Below the pieces are notes generated by a model that saw only the letters and a list, made by a program, of their open reading frames with translations, ran no database searches and had not been told where the DNA came from. Below, one piece after another: positions 44,311 through 54,587 of a stretch of DNA of 64,000 nt. The position numbers and the translations under genes are program-made. The stretch is taken from contig NZ_GG700809.1 in assembly GCF_000160875.1 (NCBI RefSeq), positions 28,701 through 92,700 on the forward strand, given 5' to 3'. Position 1 is the first letter of the stretch, and each line of letters opens with the position of its first letter. The stretch comes from Lactobacillus iners DSM 13335 (GTDB taxonomy: Bacteria > Bacillota > Bacilli > Lactobacillales > Lactobacillaceae).

Positions 44311-45228
44311 TTAGTTTTTAGAACTAGTGAAGTAGCGGTAGTCTTTACTCTTATCGTAAATTACACCACGTGCATTTTCTCCATTAGATACACTAAATAC
44401 AGCATCAGGATATTGTTCTTTTACTTCATCTTCCATAAATGAGCGAATCATTGCATTATTAGATAATACAGAACCTGTTAAAGCAATGCGCATTGGCTTT
44501 GGATCCTGATATCTATCTAAACACATTAAAATATCACGTGCTAAAAGATGTGCTTGTTCTTGAATGATATCACGTGCTTCTGCATCTCCGCTATCAGCTA
44601 ATTTAGCAATTTCTACTGCATAAGAAGCTACTTGAGGGCTAGTCATTGTATAGAATTTAGCAGGTGCATCATTCATATTATCCAAATTCCAAATTTTAAT
44701 GAACAAATCAATAAGTGAACTTGGTTGACGTTGATCCCATTTTGAAAGTGCAGTGACTAATGCGGCTTTAGTGATAGCATAACCAGAACCTTCATCGCCA
44801 AGCAAAGAACCATATCCACCTACTGTAATCAATGAGCCATTTTGACGACCATTGACAACAGAACCGGTACCTGCAATAACTAAAGCTCCATCGGTACCTT
44901 CTAAGCCGTTATATAAAGCTAATAAAGAATCTGTTATAGCACGGGTAGGAATATTACCAACCATTGATGAAATTGTAGCCGCAACTTCTGGTGCATTACC
45001 TACTACTGATAGACCGGCAATACCAGCTAATATTTTGATACAATCTCCATCAATTTTATTACGTAATTCATTAATTGCAACAGTTATATTTTTAATACCT
45101 AAGTTGTAATCATTGTTAATTTGACCAGGACCAGATTCAGCTCGCCCAAGTTCTTTTCCTTGTTCGTCGTACGCAATAGCAGTACTATGAGTACCACCTG
45201 CGTCTATACCTATCATATATTTAAACAT
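44311..45228 (-). CDS. BadF/BadG-type ATPase, N-acetylglucosamine kinase-like
   Basis: This is a sugar-kinase/Hsp70-fold protein of 305 aa. The phosphate-1 motif is MIGIDAGGTHSTAIAYD, the phosphate-2 and adenosine segments are ALVIAGTGSVVNGR, VGGYGSLLGDEGSGYAI and ALTGSVLSNN. It most resembles N-acetylglucosamine or muramate kinases of the BadF family, which recycle cell-wall sugars. The substrate is inferred. A ribosome site AAGGTAAT precedes the start. Monocistronic. Confidence 0.85.
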   Translation of the reverse strand: MFKYMIGIDAGGTHSTAIAYDEQGKELGRAESGPGQINNDYNLGIKNITVAINELRNKIDGDCIKILAGIAGLSVVGNAPEVAATISSMVGNIPTRAITDSLLALYNGLEGTDGALVIAGTGSVVNGRQNGSLITVGGYGSLLGDEGSGYAITKAALVTALSKWDQRQPSSLIDLFIKIWNLDNMNDAPAKFYTMTSPQVASYAVEIAKLADSGDAEARDIIQEQAHLLARDILMCLDRYQDPKPMRIALTGSVLSNNAMIRSFMEDEVKEQYPDAVFSVSNGENARGVIYDKSKDYRYFTSSKN

Positions 45229-45399
45229 TTATATTACCTTATTCTATAAAATTTTTTTGTTAACGCATACACATTATATTACATCTTTCTAAGATAGGTC
45301 TAGTCTATAAAAATTTTCATAAAATGTTACCGATAACCTTTTGAAACTTTTAGCTATGTACATGTTAGAATATTAGTTATAGAAGCAAAGGAGCCAATA

Positions 45400-46308
45400 A
45401 TGAAAATCAAGCGTATTTTAGTAGCAATTGCTATTTCCTTTTGTAGTTTTATTTTGTATATAACAAATGTACAGCACTTAAAAAGCATGAAATTGATTGT
45501 TTCTAAACCTAAAAGTGTGCAATTACATAATAGTTCATCTTCATCATTGGCTACGAAAAGTCAATCCGAAGAAGATTTTATTGTTGCCAAAAATAGTGAT
45601 CACCAGTTGATAGAACCTATAAAAAATAATGTTGACCTTATGACGCCATTTCAAGTTGCAGTTCAAGGGTTAAATTTTAACAAAAAGGCTAGCATCTATA
45701 ATAAAAAAAATTCTTTGGAAGTAGGCAACATTTTAAAACTTTTTATTTTGTTGGCTTATCATAAAGCATTACTGGAAAAAAATCCAAAATTAACTAAGCC
45801 ATATAAAGTAATGGCTGGAGACGTCAAAGGCAAAGGATTAGTAGTCAATACATCATATGCTTATCCATTTTTAATACAACAGATGATGTATCATAATAGC
45901 AATGATGCAGCGAATATTTTGGTTAAAGTGTTAAAGTTAGAATATATCAATAAAGTTGCTGCTGAATTAGGAGCTAAGTCTACTAAAATCATTAATTCTT
46001 TCGACCAAAAAGATGTAGGGCAAACAACTGCTAATGATATGATTACTATTTTCACAAAGTTGTATCGCCGACAAATATTAACGGTTAATGATTGCAATTT
46101 AATACTTAGATTATTAAATACTTATCCCAATAAGGGCCTAGCTGCAGGTATTCCAGGTATTTGTCATTATATTTCTGATGATAATGCCAGTTGTTGTCTT
46201 GTAAATAAAAATGGCAAAGTTTACATTATAGCCGCTATCGGGGGAGATAAAAATAGATTTAATCAACTAGGTAAGGACGTATACAACGTAATAGCTATGC
46301 ATAAGTAG
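45400..46308 (+). CDS. Beta-lactamase-fold (class A serine hydrolase-like) protein lacking the catalytic Ser
   Basis: This is a membrane-anchored extracellular protein of 302 aa. One N-terminal helix (about residues 5-23) is followed by a low-complexity Ser/Lys linker and a class A beta-lactamase-like domain. The SxxK motif position reads EVGNILKLFILL, so Asn110 stands where the nucleophile Ser should be. The SDN-like motif is YHNSNDAANIL and the KTG-like strand is LVNKNGKVYII. It is probably not a hydrolase; it may bind wall material. Confidence 0.75.
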   Translation: MKIKRILVAIAISFCSFILYITNVQHLKSMKLIVSKPKSVQLHNSSSSSLATKSQSEEDFIVAKNSDHQLIEPIKNNVDLMTPFQVAVQGLNFNKKASIYNKKNSLEVGNILKLFILLAYHKALLEKNPKLTKPYKVMAGDVKGKGLVVNTSYAYPFLIQQMMYHNSNDAANILVKVLKLEYINKVAAELGAKSTKIINSFDQKDVGQTTANDMITIFTKLYRRQILTVNDCNLILRLLNTYPNKGLAAGIPGICHYISDDNASCCLVNKNGKVYIIAAIGGDKNRFNQLGKDVYNVIAMHK

Positions 46309-46329
46309 AGATATTTTTGGAGGATTAAT

Positions 46330-47172
46330 ATGCACGAAAATAGTGAAAATAAAAAAGAAAAACAACAAAATGATACAGTATTATTGATGGTTGAGTGGAT
46401 AAAGCATAATGCTGTTTTAGTTTTTGTACTGGGCATAGTTTTGATGATTATTACTAGTATTATTGCTTTTATGGGTTGGGCTGTTTTAGTTTGCTTATTA
46501 ATGCTTTTATACTTTACATGTGCTAATGAAAAAATAGCTGAAGAATATACTGTAGATCGTAAGCTGGAAGAAAAGGTGGATGTAGTTGGTTCATCTTTGG
46601 TTAATAGTGTTGAAAATAGTCGAATTAGTAATAGATATCGTCGCTATAGACAAAGTACTCGTGAACCGCGTACATGGTTGCAATGGGGCGTGATTGCTAT
46701 GGCCTTAATATGTTTGGTTACTATTTTTTATGGTCCATTTGCATCAGATGCATTGTCAGTTGTCCAAGGTCATACTATTTCCAATACTTTGTTATTTGCG
46801 TTTAATAGATTTTCGGCCCTACACTATCGCTTGATTGCATGGGTTATGTGGTTATTTATTGTAGCTATTCCAATTACTATTATTATTATCACACTTAAAA
46901 ATATAAAACATAATCGTGAGTTTGCCTTTGTGCTCTCGCTTTTAGAAACTATCGTCTTATTAATTTGGTTATTTGAACTGGTTTTCTTAAATGTTGGTAT
47001 TAAAGTTGGTTTAGGAACTATTACTGGCTCAAGATTATATCGGATTCAAACTAATATAATTAGTTTTGGTGTTTCAGCTTATTTACTAATTGTAGCTAGT
47101 TGTATTACAAGTGTAGTGACCTTTAAGAGTTGGTTTTCTTATATAAAAGATAAAAATAAAAATACAAAATAA
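46330..47172 (+). CDS. Multi-pass membrane protein of unknown function
   Basis: This is a 280-aa protein with about six hydrophobic helices, e.g. LVFVLGIVLMIITSIIAF, WGVIAMALICLVTIFYG and LIAWVMWLFIVAIPITII. A basic, Arg-rich cytoplasmic loop (NRYRRYRQSTREPR) lies between the first pair and the rest. Both ends are charged. No family recognised. The GGAGG ribosome site lies 22 bp after the beta-lactamase-like gene, so the two are probably co-transcribed. Confidence 0.75.
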   Translation: MHENSENKKEKQQNDTVLLMVEWIKHNAVLVFVLGIVLMIITSIIAFMGWAVLVCLLMLLYFTCANEKIAEEYTVDRKLEEKVDVVGSSLVNSVENSRISNRYRRYRQSTREPRTWLQWGVIAMALICLVTIFYGPFASDALSVVQGHTISNTLLFAFNRFSALHYRLIAWVMWLFIVAIPITIIIITLKNIKHNREFAFVLSLLETIVLLIWLFELVFLNVGIKVGLGTITGSRLYRIQTNIISFGVSAYLLIVASCITSVVTFKSWFSYIKDKNKNTK

Positions 47173-47212
47173 AAGAGCTAATTACTTAATTTCATTAGCT
47201 CTCTTATTTCAA
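47173..47212 (+). terminator. Bidirectional terminator
   Basis: AGAGCTAAT pairs with ATTAGCTCT around an 11-base loop, followed by CTTATTTC. It overlaps the end of the esterase gene. Confidence 0.75.
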
Positions 47213-47988
47213 TGTAATAAAAATTCGATAGATTTATCTATATATTTATTTGCGTAGCCCATCGCATGTTGATCACCAGGCAATAAAATTAAATTTAAAG
47301 CCTTGTTTTGTTGGGCTAATGTTTTGGCAAATTTCAAAACTGAATCAAGCGGTGTTAATTCGTGCTCAGAATTAATCATCAGTAAGCGATTAAGCTTGTC
47401 TAAGTCATAAGTATATGCATCCATCTTCTGCAATATTGATGGGTCTTCACCACCAGCATAACTAACCGTGAAAAATTTATAAAATGAATCTTTTATTTGT
47501 CTAGGGTTGGTTAAATGCAATTCAGATGCAGCATCAGTTGAGGCAACTGTGTCTTTATGATTTTTAATCCATTCGGAAAAATCTAGCGGAGCGGACCAAC
47601 ATACAGTATCAAAACCAAATTGACCAGCTATAAAGAGGGCCATAGTTGCTCCTACACTAGCTCCGATTTGATAGATTGGCTGCTTCGATCTCGGCATAGT
47701 TACATATTGAGAATTAAGCAACCATTCAACAAAAGTTTTGCTATCTTGGTGAGCTCCTGGGAAAGTTGATTGTGATGCCAAACGATATTCAGGAATCATG
47801 GTAGTAAATCCAGCTTTAGCAAATCTTACCCCTAATTCTTGGCAAGCTTCCTTGGATCCTTTGATCCAACCACCACCATGCCAAAAAATTAATATTTTAT
47901 TTGTTGTACTGGTTTGTTCAGGAAAATATATATCAGTAAATAAGTTATTGCGATCATCGTATTTGATATCTTTAATAATTGAAACCAT
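47209..47988 (-). CDS. Alpha/beta hydrolase (esterase/lipase family)
   Basis: This is a cytosolic esterase-like hydrolase of 259 aa. The oxyanion-hole motif is WHGGGWIKGS, the nucleophile elbow is IGASVGATMALF, and the catalytic His lies in PGDQHAMGYAN. The start is the ATG at 47988 after GGAGAC; an upstream frame extension lacks a ribosome site. The HGGGW motif points to the BD-FAE/HSL-like esterases. Natural ester unknown. Confidence 0.87.
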   Translation of the reverse strand: MVSIIKDIKYDDRNNLFTDIYFPEQTSTTNKILIFWHGGGWIKGSKEACQELGVRFAKAGFTTMIPEYRLASQSTFPGAHQDSKTFVEWLLNSQYVTMPRSKQPIYQIGASVGATMALFIAGQFGFDTVCWSAPLDFSEWIKNHKDTVASTDAASELHLTNPRQIKDSFYKFFTVSYAGGEDPSILQKMDAYTYDLDKLNRLLMINSEHELTPLDSVLKFAKTLAQQNKALNLILLPGDQHAMGYANKYIDKSIEFLLH

Positions 47989-48132
47989 GAAAATGTCTCC
48001 TTTTTTATGAATAATACTGTCTCTTATAATATACAGTAAAAAAATATAGTTGAGATAATCAAATGTAAAAAATTGTAGCTTGTACATATATTTTTGGTAT
48101 GATTATATTATGTTAAATGGGAGGAAAGGTGT

Positions 48133-48732
48133 ATGTCAGCAAAAGATAGTCGTAAGTTAATAAATATTATAACAGTTATATCAACTATTTTAATGATATT
48201 GTTAGGCATATATTGGTACAAAATGGGCATTTTGACTGATCAGGTCAAAATGAAAGAATATCTTTCTGATAAGCAGGTAATTGGACCTTTAATTTTTGTT
48301 TTTATTCAAATAATACAAGTAGTAATTCCAATTATTCCAGGAGGTGTTTCCCTAGTTGCAGGTGTCATATTTTTTGGACCGCTATGGGGTTTTATTTACA
48401 ATTATGTTGGTATTGTAATTGGTTCGATTATTATCTTCTTTTTAGCTCGTTTTTATGGTAAGCCATTTATCTTACACTTGGTATCAGAAGAGACTTATAA
48501 CAAGTATATGAAATGGACAGTTAACCAAAAAAAGTTTAATCATATCTTTGCTTGGTGTATCATTGCTCCAGTAGCACCAGATGATATTTTATGTATGATA
48601 GCAGGACTGACAGAAATGAAGGTATCAACCTATATCATGATTATCATTTTCGGCAAGCCATGGACAATTTTAGCTTACAGTTTGGGCTTGGTATATGGTA
48701 GTAAATGGTTTTTGAAAATTTTAGGCAAATAA
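48133..48732 (+). CDS. DedA/VTT (TVP38/TMEM64) family membrane protein
   Basis: This is a 199-aa protein with five to six helices and the VTT domain. It shows QVVIPIIPGGVSLVAGVIFFG, GFIYNYVGIVIGSIIIFFLARFYG and a later CIIAPVAPDD, all typical of the TVP38 family. Members flip or scramble lipids, possibly undecaprenyl phosphate. The ribosome site GGGAGG precedes the ATG. It is followed 3 bp later by the acetyltransferase gene. Confidence 0.88.
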   Translation: MSAKDSRKLINIITVISTILMILLGIYWYKMGILTDQVKMKEYLSDKQVIGPLIFVFIQIIQVVIPIIPGGVSLVAGVIFFGPLWGFIYNYVGIVIGSIIIFFLARFYGKPFILHLVSEETYNKYMKWTVNQKKFNHIFAWCIIAPVAPDDILCMIAGLTEMKVSTYIMIIIFGKPWTILAYSLGLVYGSKWFLKILGK

Positions 48733-48735
48733 AAT

Positions 48736-49233
48736 ATGTCTCGGATATATTTACGAAAAATAATTCCCTCTGATATAAAAACTTTATATAAGTGGGGGCA
48801 GGATCCCTTGTATCATAACACTGCATGTTTTGAAAAAATGACATCTATGGCTCAAGCTAAGGTAGCTACGGATTGTTATATGGCTAGAAAATATAGTTAT
48901 GCTATTGTGCTAGCAGAATCAAAGCAAATGGTCGGCTTGATAGAATTATATAATCACGTTCCTTTTAATGGAGCTCAACCTATTTGTGAAGTGGGATTTT
49001 TGTTGCAAAAAGATTATTGGCATCAAGGGCTCATGAAAGAGGCAATAGATAAAATTATTAATTTTGCTTTTAATAAATTAGAATTGAAGCAAGTATGGGC
49101 TGTTACGTTTGCAGATAATAGGAATGCACAATCTTTTTTAGAAAAATATGGCTTTGAATATGTAAAAACTGTTGATACTTTTATTGAAGAAATTTTTAGG
49201 AAAGAATTATATTTTGTGTTAACAGATAGATAA
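48736..49233 (+). CDS. GNAT family N-acetyltransferase
   Basis: This is an acetyl-CoA-dependent transferase of 165 aa. The family pattern is VGLIELYNHVPF, then the acetyl-CoA loop GFLLQKDYWHQGLMKEA and AVTFADNRNAQSFLEKYGFE. It resembles RimJ/RimL-type enzymes that acetylate protein N-termini or small amines. The substrate is unknown. It is translationally close to the VTT gene. The serS promoter lies in its last codons. Confidence 0.85.
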   Translation: MSRIYLRKIIPSDIKTLYKWGQDPLYHNTACFEKMTSMAQAKVATDCYMARKYSYAIVLAESKQMVGLIELYNHVPFNGAQPICEVGFLLQKDYWHQGLMKEAIDKIINFAFNKLELKQVWAVTFADNRNAQSFLEKYGFEYVKTVDTFIEEIFRKELYFVLTDR

Positions 49234-49247
49234 TGTCATGATATAAT
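49219..49247 (+). promoter_or_regulatory. serS promoter
   Basis: TTAACA at 49219-49224 and TATAAT at 49242-49247 with a 17-bp spacer, overlapping the end of the upstream gene. Confidence 0.8.
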
Positions 49248-49253
49248 CTTGTT

Positions 49254-49461
49254 AAACACGAAGTCCTAAGACAGCTTAAGAGAGTCCATGGTTGGTGAAA
49301 ATGGATGAATGTCGTTTCCAGATTTCTAATGTGGGTAGGTAATTCTACACGATAGAGCATCGTTATAGCTTATAATGAGTGTAGCTTTTATGCTGAACTT
49401 GGGTGGTACCGCGAATTTATATTTAGACCGATTCGTCCCATGAGGGACGGGTCGGTTTTTG
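49254..49461 (+). promoter_or_regulatory. T-box riboswitch leader of serS
   Basis: The leader has the apical stem I motifs AGAGAG and GGTTGGTG, and the T-box GGGTGGTACCGCG at 49400-49412. A UCC (Ser) triplet at 49317-49319 followed by AGA is the likely specifier by analogy with the tyrS leader. It ends in a terminator at 49426-49461. The acceptor-pairing bases are TGGT, which would meet the usual G discriminator of tRNA-Ser as a U-G pair. Confidence 0.92.
49426..49461 (+). terminator. T-box attenuator hairpin of serS
   Basis: GACCGATTCGTCCC pairs with GGGACGGGTCGGTT (wobbles allowed), followed by T residues. Confidence 0.88.
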
Positions 49462-49477
49462 TTTACAGGAGGATATT

Positions 49478-50788
49478 ATGTTAGATATAAAAGTCATTAG
49501 AGAGAATCTTGATTGGGCTAAAAAAAAGTTAGCTACCAGAGGAATTAAGCCTGAAGAGCTAGATGAGTTGGTGGCTATCGATGTTAAGCGTCGAGAAGTA
49601 TTAACTAAAACAGAGACTTTAAAAAACAAACGTAATGAGGTTTCTGCACAAATTGCTCAAGCAAAGAAAAATAAAGAAAATGCAGATGATGCCATAAAAG
49701 AAATGCGTGAAGTCGGTCAAGAAATCAAAGCACTTGATGTCGAAGTATCAGAATTGACAGAAAAGCAAAAGTATATATTATTGCGTTTGCCTAATTTCCC
49801 AGATGATTCAGATCCTATTGGACCTGACGATAGTTACAATGAAGAAGTTAGAAAATGGAATGAACCAACTAAATTTACTTTTGAACCTAAAGCACATTGG
49901 GATTTAGGTACTGATTTAAATATTCTTGACTGGGATGCAGCAGCTAAAGTATCTGGAGCACGTTTTGTTTATTATAAAGGTGCTGGTGCATTATTAGAAC
50001 GAGCTGTATTTAACTTCTTTTTAGATGAAAATGTTAAAGCTGGTTATACTGAAGTGATACCACCTTATTTGGTTAACTATGATTCTATGCAGGGAACAGG
50101 TCAATTCCCTAAATTTACAGAAGATGTTTATACCATTGTGGATAATGATGATCCTGATAAACCACGTGAATTGACATTGATACCTACTGCAGAAGTACCT
50201 TTAGTTAACTACTTTAGAGATAAAATTCTAGATATTAAACAATTACCTATTAATGTGACTGCTATGAGTCCTGCTTTTAGAAGTGAAGCAGGAAGTGCAG
50301 GTCGTGATACCCGTGGCTTAATAAGAATGCATGAATTTAGAAAAGTAGAAATGGTAAAAATTTGTGATGAAGATAGTTCATGGCAAGAATTAGATAAATT
50401 GACTAAAAATGCTGAACATTTGTTACAAAAATTAGAATTACCATATCATGTAGTAGCTTTGTCTACTGGGGATGCAAGTTTTACTAGTGCCAAGACTTAC
50501 GACTTAGAAGTATGGATGCCTGCTCAAAATCAGTATCGTGAAATTTCAAGTTGTTCAAATTGTACAGATTTTCAAGCTAGAAGAAGCTTAATAAGATATC
50601 GTGATGAAGCTGGTAAATTACATTTAGCTCATACATTAAATGGCTCTGGATTAGCTGTAGGTAGAACAGTTGCTGCTATTTTAGAAAATTATCAAAATGA
50701 AGATGGTACAGTGAATGTTCCAGAAGCATTAGTACCTTACATGCATGGTATGACTGTTATTAAGCCTGAGCCTAAATTTGGTGAATAA
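49478..50788 (+). CDS. serS: Seryl-tRNA synthetase
   Basis: This is a class II synthetase of 436 aa. An N-terminal antiparallel coiled coil (about residues 30-105, rich in Lys/Glu) binds the long arm of tRNA-Ser. Motif 2 is [24 protein letters not shown] and motif 3 is [27 protein letters not shown] is the ribosome site, 16 bases below the attenuator. Confidence 0.98.
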   Translation: MLDIKVIRENLDWAKKKLATRGIKPEELDELVAIDVKRREVLTKTETLKNKRNEVSAQIAQAKKNKENADDAIKEMREVGQEIKALDVEVSELTEKQKYILLRLPNFPDDSDPIGPDDSYNEEVRKWNEPTKFTFEPKAHWDLGTDLNILDWDAAAKVSGARFVYYKGAGALLERAVFNFFLDENVKAGYTEVIPPYLVNYDSMQGTGQFPKFTEDVYTIVDNDDPDKPRELTLIPTAEVPLVNYFRDKILDIKQLPINVTAMSPAFRSEAGSAGRDTRGLIRMHEFRKVEMVKICDEDSSWQELDKLTKNAEHLLQKLELPYHVVALSTGDASFTSAKTYDLEVWMPAQNQYREISSCSNCTDFQARRSLIRYRDEAGKLHLAHTLNGSGLAVGRTVAAILENYQNEDGTVNVPEALVPYMHGMTVIKPEPKFGE

Positions 50789-50828
50789 TAAAAAAGATAT
50801 GACTACTTAAAGGTCATATCTTTTTTAT
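50789..50828 (+). terminator. Terminator after serS
   Basis: AAAAAAGATATGAC pairs with GTCATATCTTTTTT around TACTTAAAG. Confidence 0.9.
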
Positions 50829-50833
50829 TGTAC

Positions 50834-50861
50834 TATGTTGACACGGTGTCATAATAGATGT
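50834..50861. repeat. 28-bp direct repeat with TetR operator, copy 1
   Basis: Matches 56442-56469 with one mismatch. It holds TGACACGGTGTCA (50839-50851), the same operator as before tetR, but has no matching -10 downstream. The 330 bases that follow up to the GH4 gene contain the cre site and promoter and no gene. Confidence 0.7.
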
Positions 50862-51061
50862 TTCAAAAGTTTCAGTTATTCTTTTTTATGTGTTTAATTG
50901 ATTAATATAATGAAATATTACATCATCGGTTAATACCCATTTATATTATTAATTTTGAAACATAAAACTGTTGTATCCCACTAAAGTTTTGATTAGTAAA
51001 TGAAATAAATTTCAATATTTGACAAAGATTTTTGAATAGTTGAAATAGAATTCTTAAGTCA

Positions 51062-51075
51062 AGAAACCGCTTTCT
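51062..51075 (+). promoter_or_regulatory. cre site (CcpA) upstream of the PTS locus
   Basis: AGAAACCGCTTTCT fits the catabolite-responsive consensus WGWAANCGNTNWCA except for the last base. It overlaps the -35 region of the promoter TGGTATAAAT (51091-51100), so glucose repression is likely. Confidence 0.65.
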
Positions 51076-51134
51076 TCAGTAAAAGATAAGTGGTATAAAT
51101 AATATGTAAGCTAGCTGAGAGGAAAAACAAGTAA

Positions 51135-52535
<1,401 letters not shown>

Positions 52536-52565
52536 ATATTTAATAGATAAATGATTTATTAAGGG

Positions 52566-52602
52566 AGGACTTGTTAATGCTGTTTTTAATAAGTCCTTTT
52601 TT
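52566..52602 (+). terminator. Intercistronic terminator between malH and the EIICB gene
   Basis: GGACTTGTTA pairs with TAATAAGTCC around a 9-base loop, followed by six T residues. It could reduce EIICB transcription relative to malH. Confidence 0.7.
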
Positions 52603-52606
52603 GTGA
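52577..52606 (+). CDS. Possible 9-aa leader peptide over the intercistronic hairpin
   Basis: ATG seven bases after GGGAGGAC opens MLFLISPFL, whose codons cover the hairpin and whose stop overlaps the EIICB ribosome site. It may couple translation to the terminator. Speculative. Confidence 0.25.
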   Translation: MLFLISPFL

Positions 52607-52618
52607 GGTGAATGAATT

Positions 52619-54256
52619 ATGATGCAGAAACTACAAAGATTCGGTGCTGCAATGTTTGTACCTGTCTTGCTTTTCTCGTTTGCCGGTATTGTGGTAGCTT
52701 TAGGATGTTTATTTAACAATGCGACAATTTTCGGCTCATTAGCTAGTCCTACAACTGGTTGGTATAAAGTTTGGGATACCATTTCTGCTGGTGGTTGGAC
52801 TGTATTTAATCAGGAATGTTTATTATTTGTTGTTGGATTGCCAATAGGTCTAGCAAATAAATCACATGGACGTGCCGCTATGGAATCCTTGATTACTTAC
52901 TTGACCTTTAACTACTTTGTTGGGGCCATGTTAAGTCACTGGGGTGCATTCTTTGGTGTTCCAAACTTTAATAAGATTACAATTACTGCTAATGCGACTA
53001 ATGGTGGTTTAACTCAAATAGCTGGTATTAAGACTCTAGACACCAGTATTATCTTCTCGTTAATTATTGCGGGTATTGTTGTTTACTTACATAATCATTA
53101 CTTTGATAAAAAACTACCAGAGTGGCTTGGTACTTTCCAAGGCTCAACCTTTGTTTACATATTAGGTTTCTTTGTAATGATTCCAGTTGCATTCTTAACT
53201 TGTTTGATTTGGCCTAAAGTTCAGTTAGGTATTAACAGTTTGCAACACTTTATTGTAGGTAGTGGTTTTGTTGGAATTTGGATTTATTCATTCTTGAACC
53301 GTGTTTTAATTCCAACTGGACTTCATCACTTAGTATATATTCCATTTCAGTTTGGACCAGCGGTTGTCGCAGGTGGGCTTCAGCCATATTGGTTAAAACA
53401 TATAACAGAATATGCTGCAAGCACAAAGCCTTTATCTCAAATTGCTTCTATGGAAGGATTTCAACTTTATGGTAATGAAAAAGTATTTTTAGTACCATTT
53501 ATTTGTTGGGCATTCTATGCTACAGCTAAGAAAAACAAGAAGAAGCAAACTTCGGCATTGCTTATTCCAGCCGCATTAACTTCTGTTTTGACTGGTATTA
53601 CTGAACCTATTGACTTTACTTACTTGTTTGCTGCTCCGATACTTTGGGTAGTATATTCAGTTATGGCTGCTACTATGAATACTATTATGTGGTGCTTCGG
53701 TTTAAGAGGACTTATGTCCGATGGTGCCATCGGTATTGCTTCAATGAACTGGATTCCATTATGGTCAAATCACTGGCATGTTTATGTAATGCAATTTATT
53801 GTCGGAATTGTATGTGGTCTTCTTACTTACTTTATTTTTAAGCTAATGATTGAGAAATTTAACTACGTAACTCCAGGTCGTGAGGCTGACAATGAAGATG
53901 TTAAATTAATCAACAAGAAAGAATACAAAGAAAAGATGGCTCAACAAAAGATGACTCAACAAAAGATAGCTCAACAAGCTACAGGTGTGGCTGAATCTGA
54001 TCCATATATTGCTAGAGCACAAGCTTATCTAGAATTATTAGGTGGATCAAGTAATATTGAAGAGATATCATCGTGTGCTACTCGTTTACGTGTAACTGTA
54101 AAGGATCCAGATAAGTTAGGATCAGATGCTCAATTTAAAGCTAATAAAGCTGTTAATGTTGTTCACCATGGTAAAGCTATTCAAGTTATTGTTGGTCTAG
54201 ATGTTGCACAAGTCTTAGAAAGAATGCAAGCCTTAATTGAGAAAAATGGTCACTAA
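52619..54256 (+). CDS. Alpha-glucoside PTS transporter, EIICB component
   Basis: This is a glucose-superfamily PTS permease of 545 aa. The EIIC domain (about residues 1-400) has many membrane helices and the substrate motif ALTSVLTGITEPIDFTYLF. A charged, Gln-rich repeated linker (KMAQQKMTQQKIAQQ) leads to the EIIB domain with the phospho-Cys in EEISSCATRLRVTV. It needs a separate EIIA, supplied by the gene at 55886. It works with the GH4 enzyme. Confidence 0.92.
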   Translation: MMQKLQRFGAAMFVPVLLFSFAGIVVALGCLFNNATIFGSLASPTTGWYKVWDTISAGGWTVFNQECLLFVVGLPIGLANKSHGRAAMESLITYLTFNYFVGAMLSHWGAFFGVPNFNKITITANATNGGLTQIAGIKTLDTSIIFSLIIAGIVVYLHNHYFDKKLPEWLGTFQGSTFVYILGFFVMIPVAFLTCLIWPKVQLGINSLQHFIVGSGFVGIWIYSFLNRVLIPTGLHHLVYIPFQFGPAVVAGGLQPYWLKHITEYAASTKPLSQIASMEGFQLYGNEKVFLVPFICWAFYATAKKNKKKQTSALLIPAALTSVLTGITEPIDFTYLFAAPILWVVYSVMAATMNTIMWCFGLRGLMSDGAIGIASMNWIPLWSNHWHVYVMQFIVGIVCGLLTYFIFKLMIEKFNYVTPGREADNEDVKLINKKEYKEKMAQQKMTQQKIAQQATGVAESDPYIARAQAYLELLGGSSNIEEISSCATRLRVTVKDPDKLGSDAQFKANKAVNVVHHGKAIQVIVGLDVAQVLERMQALIEKNGH

Positions 54257-54291
54257 GTACTAAAGTGAGCCAATAACTAAATTTATAAGTT

Positions 54292-54526
54292 GGACATGCT
54301 ATTGTATTAATTGCTTACTTTTTAGTTTCTACAATATTTTGTGTTCAACTGCAATTAGAGTTTAAGTCAGTATATGACTTATCTAAAGTTACAGATGATG
54401 TTAACTTTAAATACTTAGGAGCACATGAAGTTATTTAGAGGATAAAAAATTGATATTATCATTGGTCTAAATGCAGACAGTATTGTTGATGGAATGAAAG
54501 ACGATAGTATTCAAAACACTTTTTAG
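54292..54526 (+). pseudogene. Remnant of another PTS EIICB gene (EIIB tail)
   Basis: Between the EIICB and RpiR genes lies about 330 bp without an intact gene. One frame reads GHAIVLIAYFLVSTIF to NFKYLGAHEVI and stops. After a frameshift it continues DIIIGLNADSIVDGMKDD, which aligns with the end of EIIB domains. The phospho-Cys part is lost. This looks like a decayed second permease copy. Confidence 0.6.
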
Positions 54527-54587
54527 CGGCCTTATGTTATTATATTAGTGTAATTATGATAATATTTACATTATATGGAGATTAACT

